From the NCBI GenBank assembly GCA_964478815.1, contig CAYZKY010000220.1, positions 1-7,880 of the forward strand: DNA of 7,880 nucleotides. Direction: 5' to 3'. The DNA comes from DASVNK01 sp964478815 (GTDB lineage: Bacteria > Verrucomicrobiota > Verrucomicrobiia > Limisphaerales > SXQI01). A program made the position numbers and the translations under genes. Positions 1 to 6,699 of the stretch are shown here, piece by piece. Within the stretch, counting starts at the first letter, position 1. Each line of letters opens with the position of its first letter. The notes beneath the pieces were generated by a model. The model ran no database searches, was not told the DNA's origin, and saw nothing but the letters and a program-made list of their open reading frames with translations.

Positions 1-947
1 TGTCCGCCGTCTTCGGCTGCTGGACCTCCGTGAGCCGCAAGTCCGTGCTGCCCGTCTTCGAACAAGCGAACGGTTTGCTCTTCTACCCCGTCCAGTATGA
101 GGGCGAAGAGTTGTCGCAAAACATCTTCTACACGGCCGAAGCCGTAAACCAGCAGGCCGTTCCCGCGGTCGACTACATGCTGGCCGAAGGCAAAAAGAAG
201 TTCTACCTGCTCGGTTCGGATTACGTCTATCCGCGCACCACGAACAAAATCCTCAAGCAGTACCTGAAGCTCAAAGGCATTCCGGATTCTGACATCGAGG
301 AAATCTACACGCCGTTCGGCCACACCGATTATCAAACGATCGTCGCTTCCATCAAGAAGTTCGTCGCGTCCGGCAATGCCTGCGTCATCAGCACGCTCAA
401 CGGCGATACCAACGTTCCGTTCTTCAAGGAGTTCGCCAACGCCGGTCTCACCTCCGAGAACTGCCCGGTCGTCTCCTTCTCGATCTCGGAAGACGAGTTC
501 CGCGGCCTCCCGGCGAAGGATCTGGTCGGCCACCTCGGCTGCTGGACTTACTTCATGTCCCTCCGCACCCCGGAGAACGCCAAGTTCGTGAAGGACTTCC
601 AGGACTGGATCAAGAACCCGAAAGTCACCGGTGCGGATTACAGGGTCACGGGCGTGGACGGCAAAGGCCGCGTCACCTGCAGCCCGATGAACCTTTCCCG
701 CATGGGCGTTTACCTCTGGAAGCAAGCCGTCGAAAAGGCCGGCTCGTTCGAGGTGGACAAGGTGCGCACCGCCCTCATCGGCCAGAAGTTCAAGGGCCCG
801 GCCGGCGAAGTGACGATGCAGGCCAATCACCACCTGGTGAACAACGTTTACATCGGCGAAACGCTCGCCAACGGCCAGTTCAAGATCATCAAGTCTTTTA
901 CGGGTGTCGCTGGGGAGCCGTTTAGCGAGAAGTTTCTTCCTAAGTAA
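1..947 (+). CDS. urtA: Urea ABC transporter substrate-binding protein UrtA, 3' part (5' end outside window)
   Basis: Periplasmic binding protein that captures urea and delivers it to the UrtBC permease. The reading frame is open from base 3 and runs to TAA at 945-947, giving about 314 residues. UrtA is usually about 420-440 residues, so the signal peptide and roughly 110 residues lie upstream of the window. A GTG at 30 is not the true start, because the upstream frame already encodes family sequence (AVFGCWTS just before SRKSVLPVFE). Recognisable UrtA segments are LLFYPVQYEGEE near the start, FYLLGSDYVYPRTTNKIL, the Ser/Thr-rich ligand region STLNGDTNVPFFKEF, and the C-terminal part around SPMNLSRMGVYLWKQAVEKAG. 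It is first in the visible operon and is separated from urtB by hairpins, which fits a binding protein made in excess over its membrane partners. Family assignment is firm; urea as substrate is supported by the adjacent urtBCDE and ure genes. Confidence 0.95.
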   Translation, partial: SAVFGCWTSVSRKSVLPVFEQANGLLFYPVQYEGEELSQNIFYTAEAVNQQAVPAVDYMLAEGKKKFYLLGSDYVYPRTTNKILKQYLKLKGIPDSDIEEIYTPFGHTDYQTIVASIKKFVASGNACVISTLNGDTNVPFFKEFANAGLTSENCPVVSFSISEDEFRGLPAKDLVGHLGCWTYFMSLRTPENAKFVKDFQDWIKNPKVTGADYRVTGVDGKGRVTCSPMNLSRMGVYLWKQAVEKAGSFEVDKVRTALIGQKFKGPAGEVTMQANHHLVNNVYIGETLANGQFKIIKSFTGVAGEPFSEKFLPK

Positions 948-973
948 TCGGCCAGCAATTAGGAACTGGCCGA
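948..973 (+). other. Perfect 8-bp inverted repeat directly after the urtA stop
   Basis: TCGGCCAG at 948-955 is the exact reverse complement of CTGGCCGA at 966-973, with a 10-nt loop. It begins on the base after the urtA stop codon and has no T-tract, so it is not itself a classic terminator. A plausible role, by analogy with intercistronic hairpins after other binding-protein genes, is to block 3' exonuclease and stabilise the urtA transcript segment. The pairing is seen; the role is inferred. Confidence 0.5.
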
Positions 974-986
974 CTCCTGCGTGCAG

Positions 987-1019
987 GGGGGGCGGGGCTC
1001 CACTCCGCCTCCCTTTTCT
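987..1019 (+). terminator. Intrinsic terminator or attenuator between urtA and urtB
   Basis: Bases 987-997 pair with 1003-1013 to form an 11-bp, very GC-rich stem (two G-U wobbles, 990/1010 and 996/1004) with a 5-nt loop at 998-1002. The stem is followed at once by TTTTCT (1014-1019). The urtB start codon is only 11 nt further on. Because the downstream genes belong to the same transporter, partial termination giving more urtA than urtBCDE mRNA is more likely than a full stop. The T-tract is short, so efficiency is uncertain. Confidence 0.65.
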
Positions 1020-1030
1020 AATCTCCCATC

Positions 1031-2698
1031 ATGATTCGCCGATTGTTATTGATCCTCCTGGCCGCCGCGCCTGCCGCTTTCGGAGCCGAGAGCTCCGGAG
1101 TCCGGGCCAAACTCGTCGAAGCGTTGCTGTCCGACAAGTCCTCCCGCCAGATGGAGATCGTCAAGAGCTTTGCCGAGGCGAACGAGCCCATCGTTCAGCA
1201 GGTGCTCACGGCCTGGCGCGGCGGATCGGTCTATCTTTACGAAACGAACGAAACGCGCATCCCCATCCTGCTGGATGCCCAACAGGACAGCGAGGGCCGC
1301 GCGCAGGCCCTGCAAGTGAGCGACGGCGCCGTCTTGAAAGACGGGGCGGGAACGGCGTTGCGTTTCGCCGCCGATGAATTGACTCCGGCCGACACGGATT
1401 CGAAGCTCCGCCGCACGATCAAGACCACGCTCGATATCTTCGCCGTCGGCAACCCGAATCCGAAAATGCGGCGGGACGCGATCACCAAGCTCGGTCAGGA
1501 ACAGAACCCCGAGTATCTCCCGTATCTCGAACCCCGCCTGCCGCGCGAGCAGGTCGAGGAAGTCCAGAAGGCGCTGCGCGAGGCGATCGCCGTCACCAAG
1601 GTCAAGTCGACGAACGAAGCCACCCGGCTCGAAGCCATCGCGACGTTGCGCGAAATGAAGTCGATCAATGCCCTGGCGCTCCTGCAACAATTGGCCGTGG
1701 ATGCCAAGGCGAATCCCGCCGCCTACGGCGAACCAACCATCAACCTCGTCCGTAGCACGGTCTACGATATCGAGATGTATATGTGGGTCGGCAACCTGTT
1801 CGGCACGGCCTTTCGCGGCCTGAGTCTCTCCGCCGTGCTGCTGGTCGCGTCGCTCGGGCTGGCCATCACGTTCGGGCTCATGCGCGTCATCAATATGGCC
1901 CACGGCGAGATCATGATGATCGGAGCCTACTCGGCCTATGTGACGCAGAACATTTTTCGCGGATGGTTCGGCGGCGCCGGCCTCGGGATGGAGCTATATT
2001 TCATTGCCGCGTTGCTCGTCTCCTTTATCACCGCCGGCGCGGTGGGCTTGATTCTTGAGCGCGGCGTGATCCGCTTCCTTTACAGCCGCCCGCTCGAGTC
2101 GCTGCTCGCCACCTGGGGAGTCAGTCTGGTGTTGCAGCAGGTCTTCCGTCACACCTTCGGCGCGGCCAATGTCCAGGTGAATTCCCCCGACTGGCTGAGC
2201 GGAAGCTTTGTCGTCAAGGATGTGCTCCTCGCCTACAACCGGATCTTCGTCATCGCGTTCGCGGTCTTCGTTGTCTGGCTGACCTATTGCCTCCTCACCA
2301 AGACCTCGCTGGGATTGCAGATTCGCGCGGTCATGCAGAACGGCTCCATGGCCTCGGCCCTCGGCGTCCGGACGGATCGCGTGAACATGATGACCTTCGC
2401 CTTTGGTTCCGGACTGGCCGGCATGGCCGGGTGTTGCCTCTCGCAGATCGGGAATGTCGGCCCGAGCCTCGGGCAGAACTACATCATCGATTGCTTCATG
2501 GTGGTGGTGCTCGGGGGCGTGGGGAACCTGGTCGGCACCGTTTCCGCGTCGTTCGGGATCGGTGTCTCGGACCAGATCTTGCAGCCTTGGCTGGGCGCGG
2601 TGCTGGGGAAGATCACCGTGCTCGCGGCGATTATTCTCTTTCTCCAATGGCGTCCCGCCGGGTTGTTCGTCACACGCAGCCGCAGCTTGGAAGGGTAA
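1031..2698 (+). CDS. urtB: Urea ABC transporter permease UrtB with N-terminal extracytoplasmic domain
   Basis: One of two inner-membrane permease subunits of the urea transporter, in the LivH-type branched-chain amino acid permease family. It has 555 residues. Residues 1-19 are a signal peptide (basic MIRR, hydrophobic core, AFGA before the cleavage site). Residues 20 to about 250 are a soluble, helix-rich, charged region expected outside the cytoplasm, as in the long UrtB form of many Gram-negatives. Residues 255-545 are the membrane permease, with the family motif GLMRVINMAHGE at 282-293, the ATPase-coupling loop around 428-446 (GLQIRAVMQNGSMASALGV) and VVVLGGVGNLVGT at 491-503. The ATG at 1031 is supported by the signal peptide; no clear Shine-Dalgarno sequence precedes it, since the terminator-like hairpin and CT-rich DNA occupy that spot. 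Its stop overlaps an ATG at the urtC start (TAATG). Length and domain order are normal for the family. Confidence 0.95.
   Translation: MIRRLLLILLAAAPAAFGAESSGVRAKLVEALLSDKSSRQMEIVKSFAEANEPIVQQVLTAWRGGSVYLYETNETRIPILLDAQQDSEGRAQALQVSDGAVLKDGAGTALRFAADELTPADTDSKLRRTIKTTLDIFAVGNPNPKMRRDAITKLGQEQNPEYLPYLEPRLPREQVEEVQKALREAIAVTKVKSTNEATRLEAIATLREMKSINALALLQQLAVDAKANPAAYGEPTINLVRSTVYDIEMYMWVGNLFGTAFRGLSLSAVLLVASLGLAITFGLMRVINMAHGEIMMIGAYSAYVTQNIFRGWFGGAGLGMELYFIAALLVSFITAGAVGLILERGVIRFLYSRPLESLLATWGVSLVLQQVFRHTFGAANVQVNSPDWLSGSFVVKDVLLAYNRIFVIAFAVFVVWLTYCLLTKTSLGLQIRAVMQNGSMASALGVRTDRVNMMTFAFGSGLAGMAGCCLSQIGNVGPSLGQNYIIDCFMVVVLGGVGNLVGTVSASFGIGVSDQILQPWLGAVLGKITVLAAIILFLQWRPAGLFVTRSRSLEG
2689..2695 (+). 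promoter_or_regulatory. Ribosome binding site deciding the urtC start
   Basis: GGAAGGG lies inside the last codons of urtB. It is 5 nt from the ATG at 2701 but only 2 nt from the ATG at 2698 that overlaps the urtB stop. The spacing favours 2701, though either of the tandem ATGs could be used; the products differ by one Met. Confidence 0.5.
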
Positions 2699-2700
2699 TG

Positions 2701-3870
2701 ATGGACAAGGCGTTTGGTCGAAACGAGTGGATCGGCATCGGGCTGGCGGCGGTGATCGGGCTCGGCGTCTTGCCCGCCCTGAACGCCTTCGTTCCGCCGG
2801 AGCATTTTCTCCACGTCAGCAATTTCAGCATCACCGTTTACGGCAAGTATCTTTGCTACGCGGTGCTGGCGCTCAGCGTCAACCTCCTCTGGGGCTACAC
2901 CGGCTTGTTGAGTCTCGGGCAGGCTCTCTTCTTCTCGCTCGGCGGATACGCCTTGGGCATGCACCTCATGCTGATGATCGGCCGCCTCGGCCAGTACAAG
3001 GCGGACATTCCCGACTTCATGGTCTTTCTCGAGTTTCCCAAGCGGTTCCCGGAAACCGGCGGTTTGCCGCCCCACTGGATTCCATTCCAGAACTTCTGGT
3101 TCGCCTCGGCGGCCGCCATCTGGGTGCCGGGCCTGGTCGCGTTGGTCTTCGGCTGGCTGGCCTTCCGCTCCCGCATCAAGGGGGTTTACTTTTCCATCCT
3201 CAGCCAGGCGCTGACCTATGCGGCGTGCCTGATGTTCTTCCGCAACGATTTCACCTTCGGCGGGAACAACGGCCTCACCGATTTCAAGTTTATCCTGGGC
3301 CAGGAAATCAATTCCCCCGGCACCAAGCGCTACCTCTACATGGCGTCGGTCGTGCTGCTGCTCGGGACCTACATGCTTTGCAAGTGGCTCACGACGACGA
3401 AGTTCGGCCTCGTGCAGCGCGCCATCCGGGATAGCGAGAACCGCGTGCTGTTCTCCGGTTACTCGACCGCCAATTTCAAGCTCTTCGTCTTCGTCCTGTC
3501 GGCCGTCATCGCCGGGCTGGGCGGCGCGCTCTTCGTGCCCCAGGTCGGGATCATCAATCCGAGCGAGATGTCGCCGGAAAAGTCGCTCGAGGCCGTGGTG
3601 TGGTGCGCGGTCGGCGGGCGCGGGACCTTGGTGGGCCCGATTATCGGTGCCGTCGGGGTCAATGCCTTGAAGAGCTACGCCACCCGGGCCTTCCCGGAGC
3701 AGTGGCTCTACCTCCTGGGCGGGCTCTTCATCGTGGTGGTGCTCTTCATGCCGAAAGGGATTGTCGGCGTGCCGGAGCAGCTCAAAAACCTGAAACGCCG
3801 CTGGAGCCGGACCCCGATCCCGGCCGAGGCCCCGGTCTCCGCCGTCACCACGTTTGAAACCCGCCCCTGA
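2701..3870 (+). CDS. urtC: Urea ABC transporter permease UrtC
   Basis: Second permease subunit of the urea transporter (LivM-type), pairing with UrtB in the inner membrane. It has 389 residues from the ATG at 2701. The frame is open far upstream inside urtB, but that part is a shadow. Family landmarks are CYAVLALSVNLLWGYTGLLS at 52-71, SLGQALFFSLGGYALGMHL at 71-89, KGVYFSILSQALTYA at 160-174, the coupling loop with FGLVQRAIRDSENRVLFSGY at 235-254, and the conserved C-terminal VWCAVGGRGTLVGPIIGA at 300-317. Several hydrophobic segments span about 11-30, 47-90, 134-155, 160-180, 211-228, 260-282 and 335-350. The tail after about 360 is basic, then Pro/Ala-rich, and probably cytosolic. The start overlaps or abuts the urtB stop, so translation is probably coupled. 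urtD follows after a 13-nt gap. Confidence 0.95.
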   Translation: MDKAFGRNEWIGIGLAAVIGLGVLPALNAFVPPEHFLHVSNFSITVYGKYLCYAVLALSVNLLWGYTGLLSLGQALFFSLGGYALGMHLMLMIGRLGQYKADIPDFMVFLEFPKRFPETGGLPPHWIPFQNFWFASAAAIWVPGLVALVFGWLAFRSRIKGVYFSILSQALTYAACLMFFRNDFTFGGNNGLTDFKFILGQEINSPGTKRYLYMASVVLLLGTYMLCKWLTTTKFGLVQRAIRDSENRVLFSGYSTANFKLFVFVLSAVIAGLGGALFVPQVGIINPSEMSPEKSLEAVVWCAVGGRGTLVGPIIGAVGVNALKSYATRAFPEQWLYLLGGLFIVVVLFMPKGIVGVPEQLKNLKRRWSRTPIPAEAPVSAVTTFETRP

Positions 3871-3883
3871 TTCCCATTGGAAT

Positions 3884-4654
3884 ATGATGCAGACGGATAA
3901 AGAATTTGTCCTGACGCTCGAAGGAGTGAACAAATCCTTCGAGGGCTTCAAGGCCATCTCCGATCTCAATTTCTACATGGATATCGGCGAGCTGCGCGTG
4001 ATCATTGGCCCGAACGGCGCGGGCAAGAGCACCATGCTCGACCTGATCACCGGCCGCACCCGGCCGGATACGGGCACCATCGAATTCGAGAAGGATACCG
4101 ACCTGACCAGCCTCAACGAGTTCCAGATCAACCGGATCGGCATCGGCCGCAAATTTCAAACGCCTTCGGTCTACATCGAGCACTCGGTTGAGGAGAACGT
4201 TCTGCTCTCGCTCGAAGGCAGCCGCGGCGTGTGGCAGGCCCTGATCTCGCGCCGGACTTCCGAAGAGAGCGACAAGATCGAGGCCGTGCTCAAAACGATC
4301 GGCCTCTCGAACCGGCGGAAGACCAAGGCGGGATCCCTCTCTCACGGGCAGAAGCAATGGCTCGAGATCGGCATGCTGCTCGCCCAGAACCCGAAGCTTT
4401 TGCTGGTGGATGAACCCGCCGCCGGCATGACCGACGAAGAGACCATCAAGACCGGCGAGCTGCTCCTCAGCCTCGCCGGCAAGCACAGCATTGTTGTCAT
4501 CGAGCACGATATGACCTTCGTCCGGCAGATCGCGAGCAAGGTGACGGTCCTGCACCAAGGGCATGTCCTGACCGAAGGAACGGTCGACCAGGTGCAGTCC
4601 GACGAACGGGTGGTCGAAGTGTATCTCGGCCGCAAAAAGAAGGGAGCCCATTGA
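3884..4654 (+). CDS. urtD: Urea ABC transporter ATP-binding protein UrtD
   Basis: Cytosolic ATPase subunit (LivG-type) that powers urea import together with UrtE. It has 256 residues from the ATG at 3884; a second ATG follows at 3887, repeating the tandem-ATG arrangement seen at urtC. An in-frame TTG at 3854 lies inside urtC and would add ten residues with no family resemblance. Motifs in order are Walker A GPNGAGKST (42-50), Q-loop Gln92 in GRKFQTPSVY, ABC signature LSHGQKQWLEIGMLL (152-166), Walker B LLLVDEP (172-178), and the switch His208 in VIEHDM. The LSHGQ signature and KFQTPSV context are typical of UrtD/LivG. It ends in a basic, Lys-rich tail. Its TGA overlaps the TTG start of urtE. 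Length is normal. Confidence 0.95.
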   Translation: MMQTDKEFVLTLEGVNKSFEGFKAISDLNFYMDIGELRVIIGPNGAGKSTMLDLITGRTRPDTGTIEFEKDTDLTSLNEFQINRIGIGRKFQTPSVYIEHSVEENVLLSLEGSRGVWQALISRRTSEESDKIEAVLKTIGLSNRRKTKAGSLSHGQKQWLEIGMLLAQNPKLLLVDEPAAGMTDEETIKTGELLLSLAGKHSIVVIEHDMTFVRQIASKVTVLHQGHVLTEGTVDQVQSDERVVEVYLGRKKKGAH

Positions 4655-5349
4655 GACTCGCCATCAAAGACCTGACCGTGGCCTACGACGGCTCGCGCAT
4701 TTTGCGTTCGGTCAATCTCAACGTGCCGGAGCACAGCCTCGTTTGCCTCATGGGCCGCAACGGCGTGGGGAAGACCACCACGTTGAAGGCGATCACGGGC
4801 CTGGTGCGCGCCGAGCAGGGGAGCATCACGCTCGATGGCGCGGAACTCGGGAAATCCCGTCCCGACGCGCGCGCGCGCCAGGGCTTGGGCTACGTGCCGC
4901 AGGGCCGCGACATCTTTCCGAACTTGACCGTTTGGGAGAATCTGAAGATCAGCCTGGTCGTGCATGGGGCCAAGGCCAACGGGCAGGTGGATCGTGTGCT
5001 CGAACTTTTCCCGGTGCTCAAGGAGATGCTCACCCGCAAAGGCGGGGTGCTGAGCGGCGGGCAGCAGCAGCAACTGGCCATCGCCCGCGCCTTGCTGACC
5101 GACCCGAAGATTTTGATTCTCGATGAACCGACCGAGGGCATTCAGCCGAACATCATCGATCAGATCGGCGATACGCTGCTCAAGATCAAGAAGGAGGGGA
5201 AAATCAGCATTCTGCTCGTCGAACAATATCTCGACTTCTGCCTCGCGGTTGCGGACAGTTTCTACGTCATGGATCGAGGCGCGATCGTGGTCGAAGGCCC
5301 CATCGCCAACCTCGACGATGGAATTGTTCGGAAATACCTGACTGTATGA
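4651..5349 (+). CDS. urtE: Urea ABC transporter ATP-binding protein UrtE
   Basis: Second ATPase subunit (LivF-type) of the urea importer, 232 residues, as usual for UrtE. The start is a TTG at 4651 overlapping the urtD stop (TTGA), preceded by a good ribosome site GAAGGGAG at 4639-4646 with a 4-nt spacer. The residues after it (RLAIKDLTVAYDGSRIL) are the normal N-terminus of the family, so the rare start is believable. Motifs are Walker A GRNGVGKTT (35-43), Q-loop Gln84 in YVPQGRDIFP, signature LSGGQQQQLAIARAL (134-148), Walker B LILDEP (155-160), and Gln192 in LLVEQYLDF at the switch position, where this family normally has Gln rather than His. The TTG start and overlap suggest tuned, coupled translation with urtD. 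Its stop overlaps the next gene (ATGA). Confidence 0.95.
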   Translation: MRLAIKDLTVAYDGSRILRSVNLNVPEHSLVCLMGRNGVGKTTTLKAITGLVRAEQGSITLDGAELGKSRPDARARQGLGYVPQGRDIFPNLTVWENLKISLVVHGAKANGQVDRVLELFPVLKEMLTRKGGVLSGGQQQQLAIARALLTDPKILILDEPTEGIQPNIIDQIGDTLLKIKKEGKISILLVEQYLDFCLAVADSFYVMDRGAIVVEGPIANLDDGIVRKYLTV

Positions 5350-5612
5350 GACGCTTTTTGAATGTGGGTTGGATAACGGTCTGCTTGTTGGCTCTGGCGC
5401 CGGCCCTTCGGGCTCATCCCGGGCATGGCCTGCTGGAGGAGGGAGTGTCCCACGCGGTGGCCAGTCCGTTTCACCTGGCGTGCCTGGCGCTGCTGGGGCT
5501 GATCCTGTTCGGGGCCGGGCAGGTCGCCCTTCGCCACCAGAAAGTCCTTCGCCTGGCCAGCGTCACGGCATTGTCCGCCGCGGCGGTGCTCTGGGTGTTG
5601 GCCGCCGGCTGA
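5346..5612 (+). CDS. Small exported or membrane protein starting HPGHG after its signal peptide; HupE/UreJ-like fragment?
   Basis: An 88-residue protein I cannot name with certainty. It overlaps the urtE stop by four bases (ATGA) and the ureD start by one (TGATG), so it is almost surely translated and belongs to the operon. Residues 1-23 form a signal peptide (MRRFLNVGW, hydrophobic core, cleavage after ALRA). The mature protein would start His-Pro-Gly-His-Gly, followed by an acidic EEG, more His at 36, 43 and 64, and two hydrophobic stretches at about 43-62 and 69-87. HupE/UreJ nickel/cobalt permeases also start HPGHG right after a signal peptide, but they are about twice as long with six or seven membrane segments, and the later motifs are absent here. 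Between urea uptake and urease genes, help with nickel at the membrane is a reasonable guess but unproven. It could also be an unrelated small membrane protein. Confidence 0.75.
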   Translation: MRRFLNVGWITVCLLALAPALRAHPGHGLLEEGVSHAVASPFHLACLALLGLILFGAGQVALRHQKVLRLASVTALSAAAVLWVLAAG

Positions 5613-6442
5613 TGGCTCTAAGCGCGCCAGCCGAAGGAACGGCCGCGCTGCGCGTCGCCTCCGTCGCGGGGCGCAGCCGGGTGGTCCGCTGCTGGTCGCG
5701 CACTCCGCTCCGTCTTCTCACTCCCGGCCGCGCGCGCGACAGCGTCTGGGCCTACACCAGCTCTTTCGGCGGCGGCATGGTCGCGGGGGATCGGACGGCC
5801 CTGCAGGTCGAGGTGGACGCCGGGGCGCGGTGTTTTCTGGGCAGCCAATCCTCCTCCAAGATTTATCGGAACCCCGCCGGTTTGCCCTGCGCCCACTCGC
5901 TCGAAGCCAAAGTCGGCGAGGGGGCTCTCTTGGTCGTCGCGCCGGACCCGGTGCAATGCTTCGCCGATTCCTCGTACGACCAAACTCAGCGATTCGATCT
6001 GGCTCTCCGTGCCAGTCTGGTGCTGGTCGATGGGTTCAGTGGGGGTCGGACCGCGCGCGGCGAGCAATGGCAGTTCAATTCCTACGCCAGCCGAAATGAG
6101 GTCTGGCGCGATGGCCAGTTGGTCTGGCTGGACCCGCTCCGTCTCGACCGGACGGATGGACCGCCGCGTTCGGAATTCGTGACGGGCCGGTTTCACTGCT
6201 TCGCCACGGTCCTGCTCCTCGGGCCGCAAATCGCTTCCTCCGCCAAGGCCATCCTCGATGATCTCGCCGAGGCACCTCTGGCGCGCGGGGCTTCGCTGAT
6301 GATCGCCGGCAGTCCGCTGCGCGAGGGAGCGATCCTGCGCTTGGCCGCCACCTCCGTGGAAGCGGCCGCGCGCGCCATCCAGGCCCGCCTTGCTTTCCTG
6401 CGCGGACTGCTTTCGGACAACCCCTGGGAACGCAAATGGTAG
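5612..6442 (+). CDS. ureD: Urease accessory protein UreD (UreH)
   Basis: Cytosolic chaperone that binds apo-urease and, with UreF and UreG, forms the scaffold for delivery of nickel to the active site. It has 276 residues from the ATG at 5612, which overlaps the stop of the preceding gene (TGATG). The frame is open further upstream, but that stretch lies over the small gene and shows no UreD features. Family landmarks are YTSSFGGGMVAGDR (48-61), equivalent to the usual SGGxxxGD segment; SSKIYR (81-86); VVAPDPVQCFADSSYDQ (108-124), matching the xxPxPxxxFxxAxY region; LVLVDGFSGGRTARGEQW (136-153); and a final RKW close to the normal C-terminus. Length is normal and no break is seen. In this order ureD precedes the structural genes, as in many urtABCDE-ureDABC clusters. 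No ureE, ureF or ureG is inside the window; they may lie beyond ureC. Confidence 0.92.
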   Translation: MALSAPAEGTAALRVASVAGRSRVVRCWSRTPLRLLTPGRARDSVWAYTSSFGGGMVAGDRTALQVEVDAGARCFLGSQSSSKIYRNPAGLPCAHSLEAKVGEGALLVVAPDPVQCFADSSYDQTQRFDLALRASLVLVDGFSGGRTARGEQWQFNSYASRNEVWRDGQLVWLDPLRLDRTDGPPRSEFVTGRFHCFATVLLLGPQIASSAKAILDDLAEAPLARGASLMIAGSPLREGAILRLAATSVEAAARAIQARLAFLRGLLSDNPWERKW

Positions 6443-6444
6443 CC

Positions 6445-6454
6445 TATGCACCTT
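6445..6454 (+). repeat. Left copy of 10-bp direct repeat flanking the insert (target-site duplication candidate)
   Basis: TATGCACCTT here is identical to 6778-6787, which holds the ureAB start codon. It starts 3 nt after the ureD stop. The core TATGCACC occurs again immediately at 6454-6461, so the left side has a 9-bp tandem of it. The exact duplication length (9 bp TTATGCACC at 6453-6461 and 6777-6785, or the 10 bp given) cannot be settled from one copy of the element. Confidence 0.6.
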
Positions 6455-6461
6455 ATGCACC

Positions 6462-6485
6462 GGGTGTGATTGAAACTGGCGGTCA
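6462..6485 (+). repeat. Left terminal inverted repeat of the insert
   Basis: Starts GGGTGTGAT and ends TGGCGGTCA. It matches the reverse complement of 6752-6775 at 21 of 24 positions, the mismatches being at repeat positions 10, 12 and 15. The first nine and the last nine bases are perfect, which is far above chance for two ends of one gap. Confidence 0.7.
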
Positions 6486-6550
6486 TCGCTACTCCATCAC
6501 TCGCCTCCCACCCCATGGGGGCCGGCGGGAATTCCGCCAGGACTTGGACT

Positions 6551-6568
6551 GCGCCAGTCCTCTGGCGC
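6551..6568 (+). repeat. Perfect hairpin GCGCCAG-TCCT-CTGGCGC
   Basis: A 7-bp GC-rich stem (6551-6557 with 6562-6568) and a 4-nt loop, followed by TTT and a G-run. The neighbouring AGGACT at 6539-6544 can also pair with AGTCCT at 6556-6561, giving an alternative fold. The T-run is too short to call a terminator with confidence. From memory, similar GGACTGCGCCAGTCCTCTGG sequences recur between genes in Verrucomicrobiota. Confidence 0.5.
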
Positions 6569-6572
6569 TTTG

Positions 6573-6602
6573 GGGGGATCGGAGGAACGGGGGATCGGAG
6601 GA
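6573..6602 (+). repeat. 14-bp direct repeat, two copies
   Basis: GGGGGATCGGAGGA occurs at 6573-6586 and again at 6589-6602, a 16-bp period, followed by a degenerate third piece (GATCGAAGAGGG). It is purine-rich on the + strand and lies inside the MITE-like insert. No function is seen. Confidence 0.6.
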
Positions 6603-6699
6603 TCGAAGAGGGCGAACCCCGTTGACCGCCCCGCCCGTCGTGCTCCCCCTCGCCTGCGCCGTAGACTCCCCAACTAACGCTTTTCTTCCTTCCTCCCCT

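Noticed and set aside
30..32. GTG at 30 as the start of a truncated UrtA
   Set aside because: The frame is open to the window edge and upstream codons already match UrtA (AVFGCWTS), so the gene simply begins before the window.
1046..1903. 285-codon open frame on the - strand opposite urtB
   Set aside because: Low-complexity charged peptide; shadow of the urtB frame.
2479..3969. Long open frame (496 codons) on the - strand opposite urtB-urtC
   Set aside because: Antisense shadow of GC-rich coding DNA; the peptide is rich in Arg, Glu, His and Gly with no domain, and the + strand genes are clear family members.
3845..4651. 268-codon open frame on the - strand opposite urtD
   Set aside because: Mirrors urtD codon structure; no family features and no ribosome site logic.
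5191..5196. Missing switch histidine in UrtE (Gln192 instead), as a sign of a defective ATPase
   Set aside because: Gln at this position is the normal state in LivF/UrtE-type ATPases, so nothing is broken.
6470..6500. TTGAAA at 6470-6475 as a -35 box
   Set aside because: No matching -10 element at usual spacing; the hexamer is part of the terminal inverted repeat.
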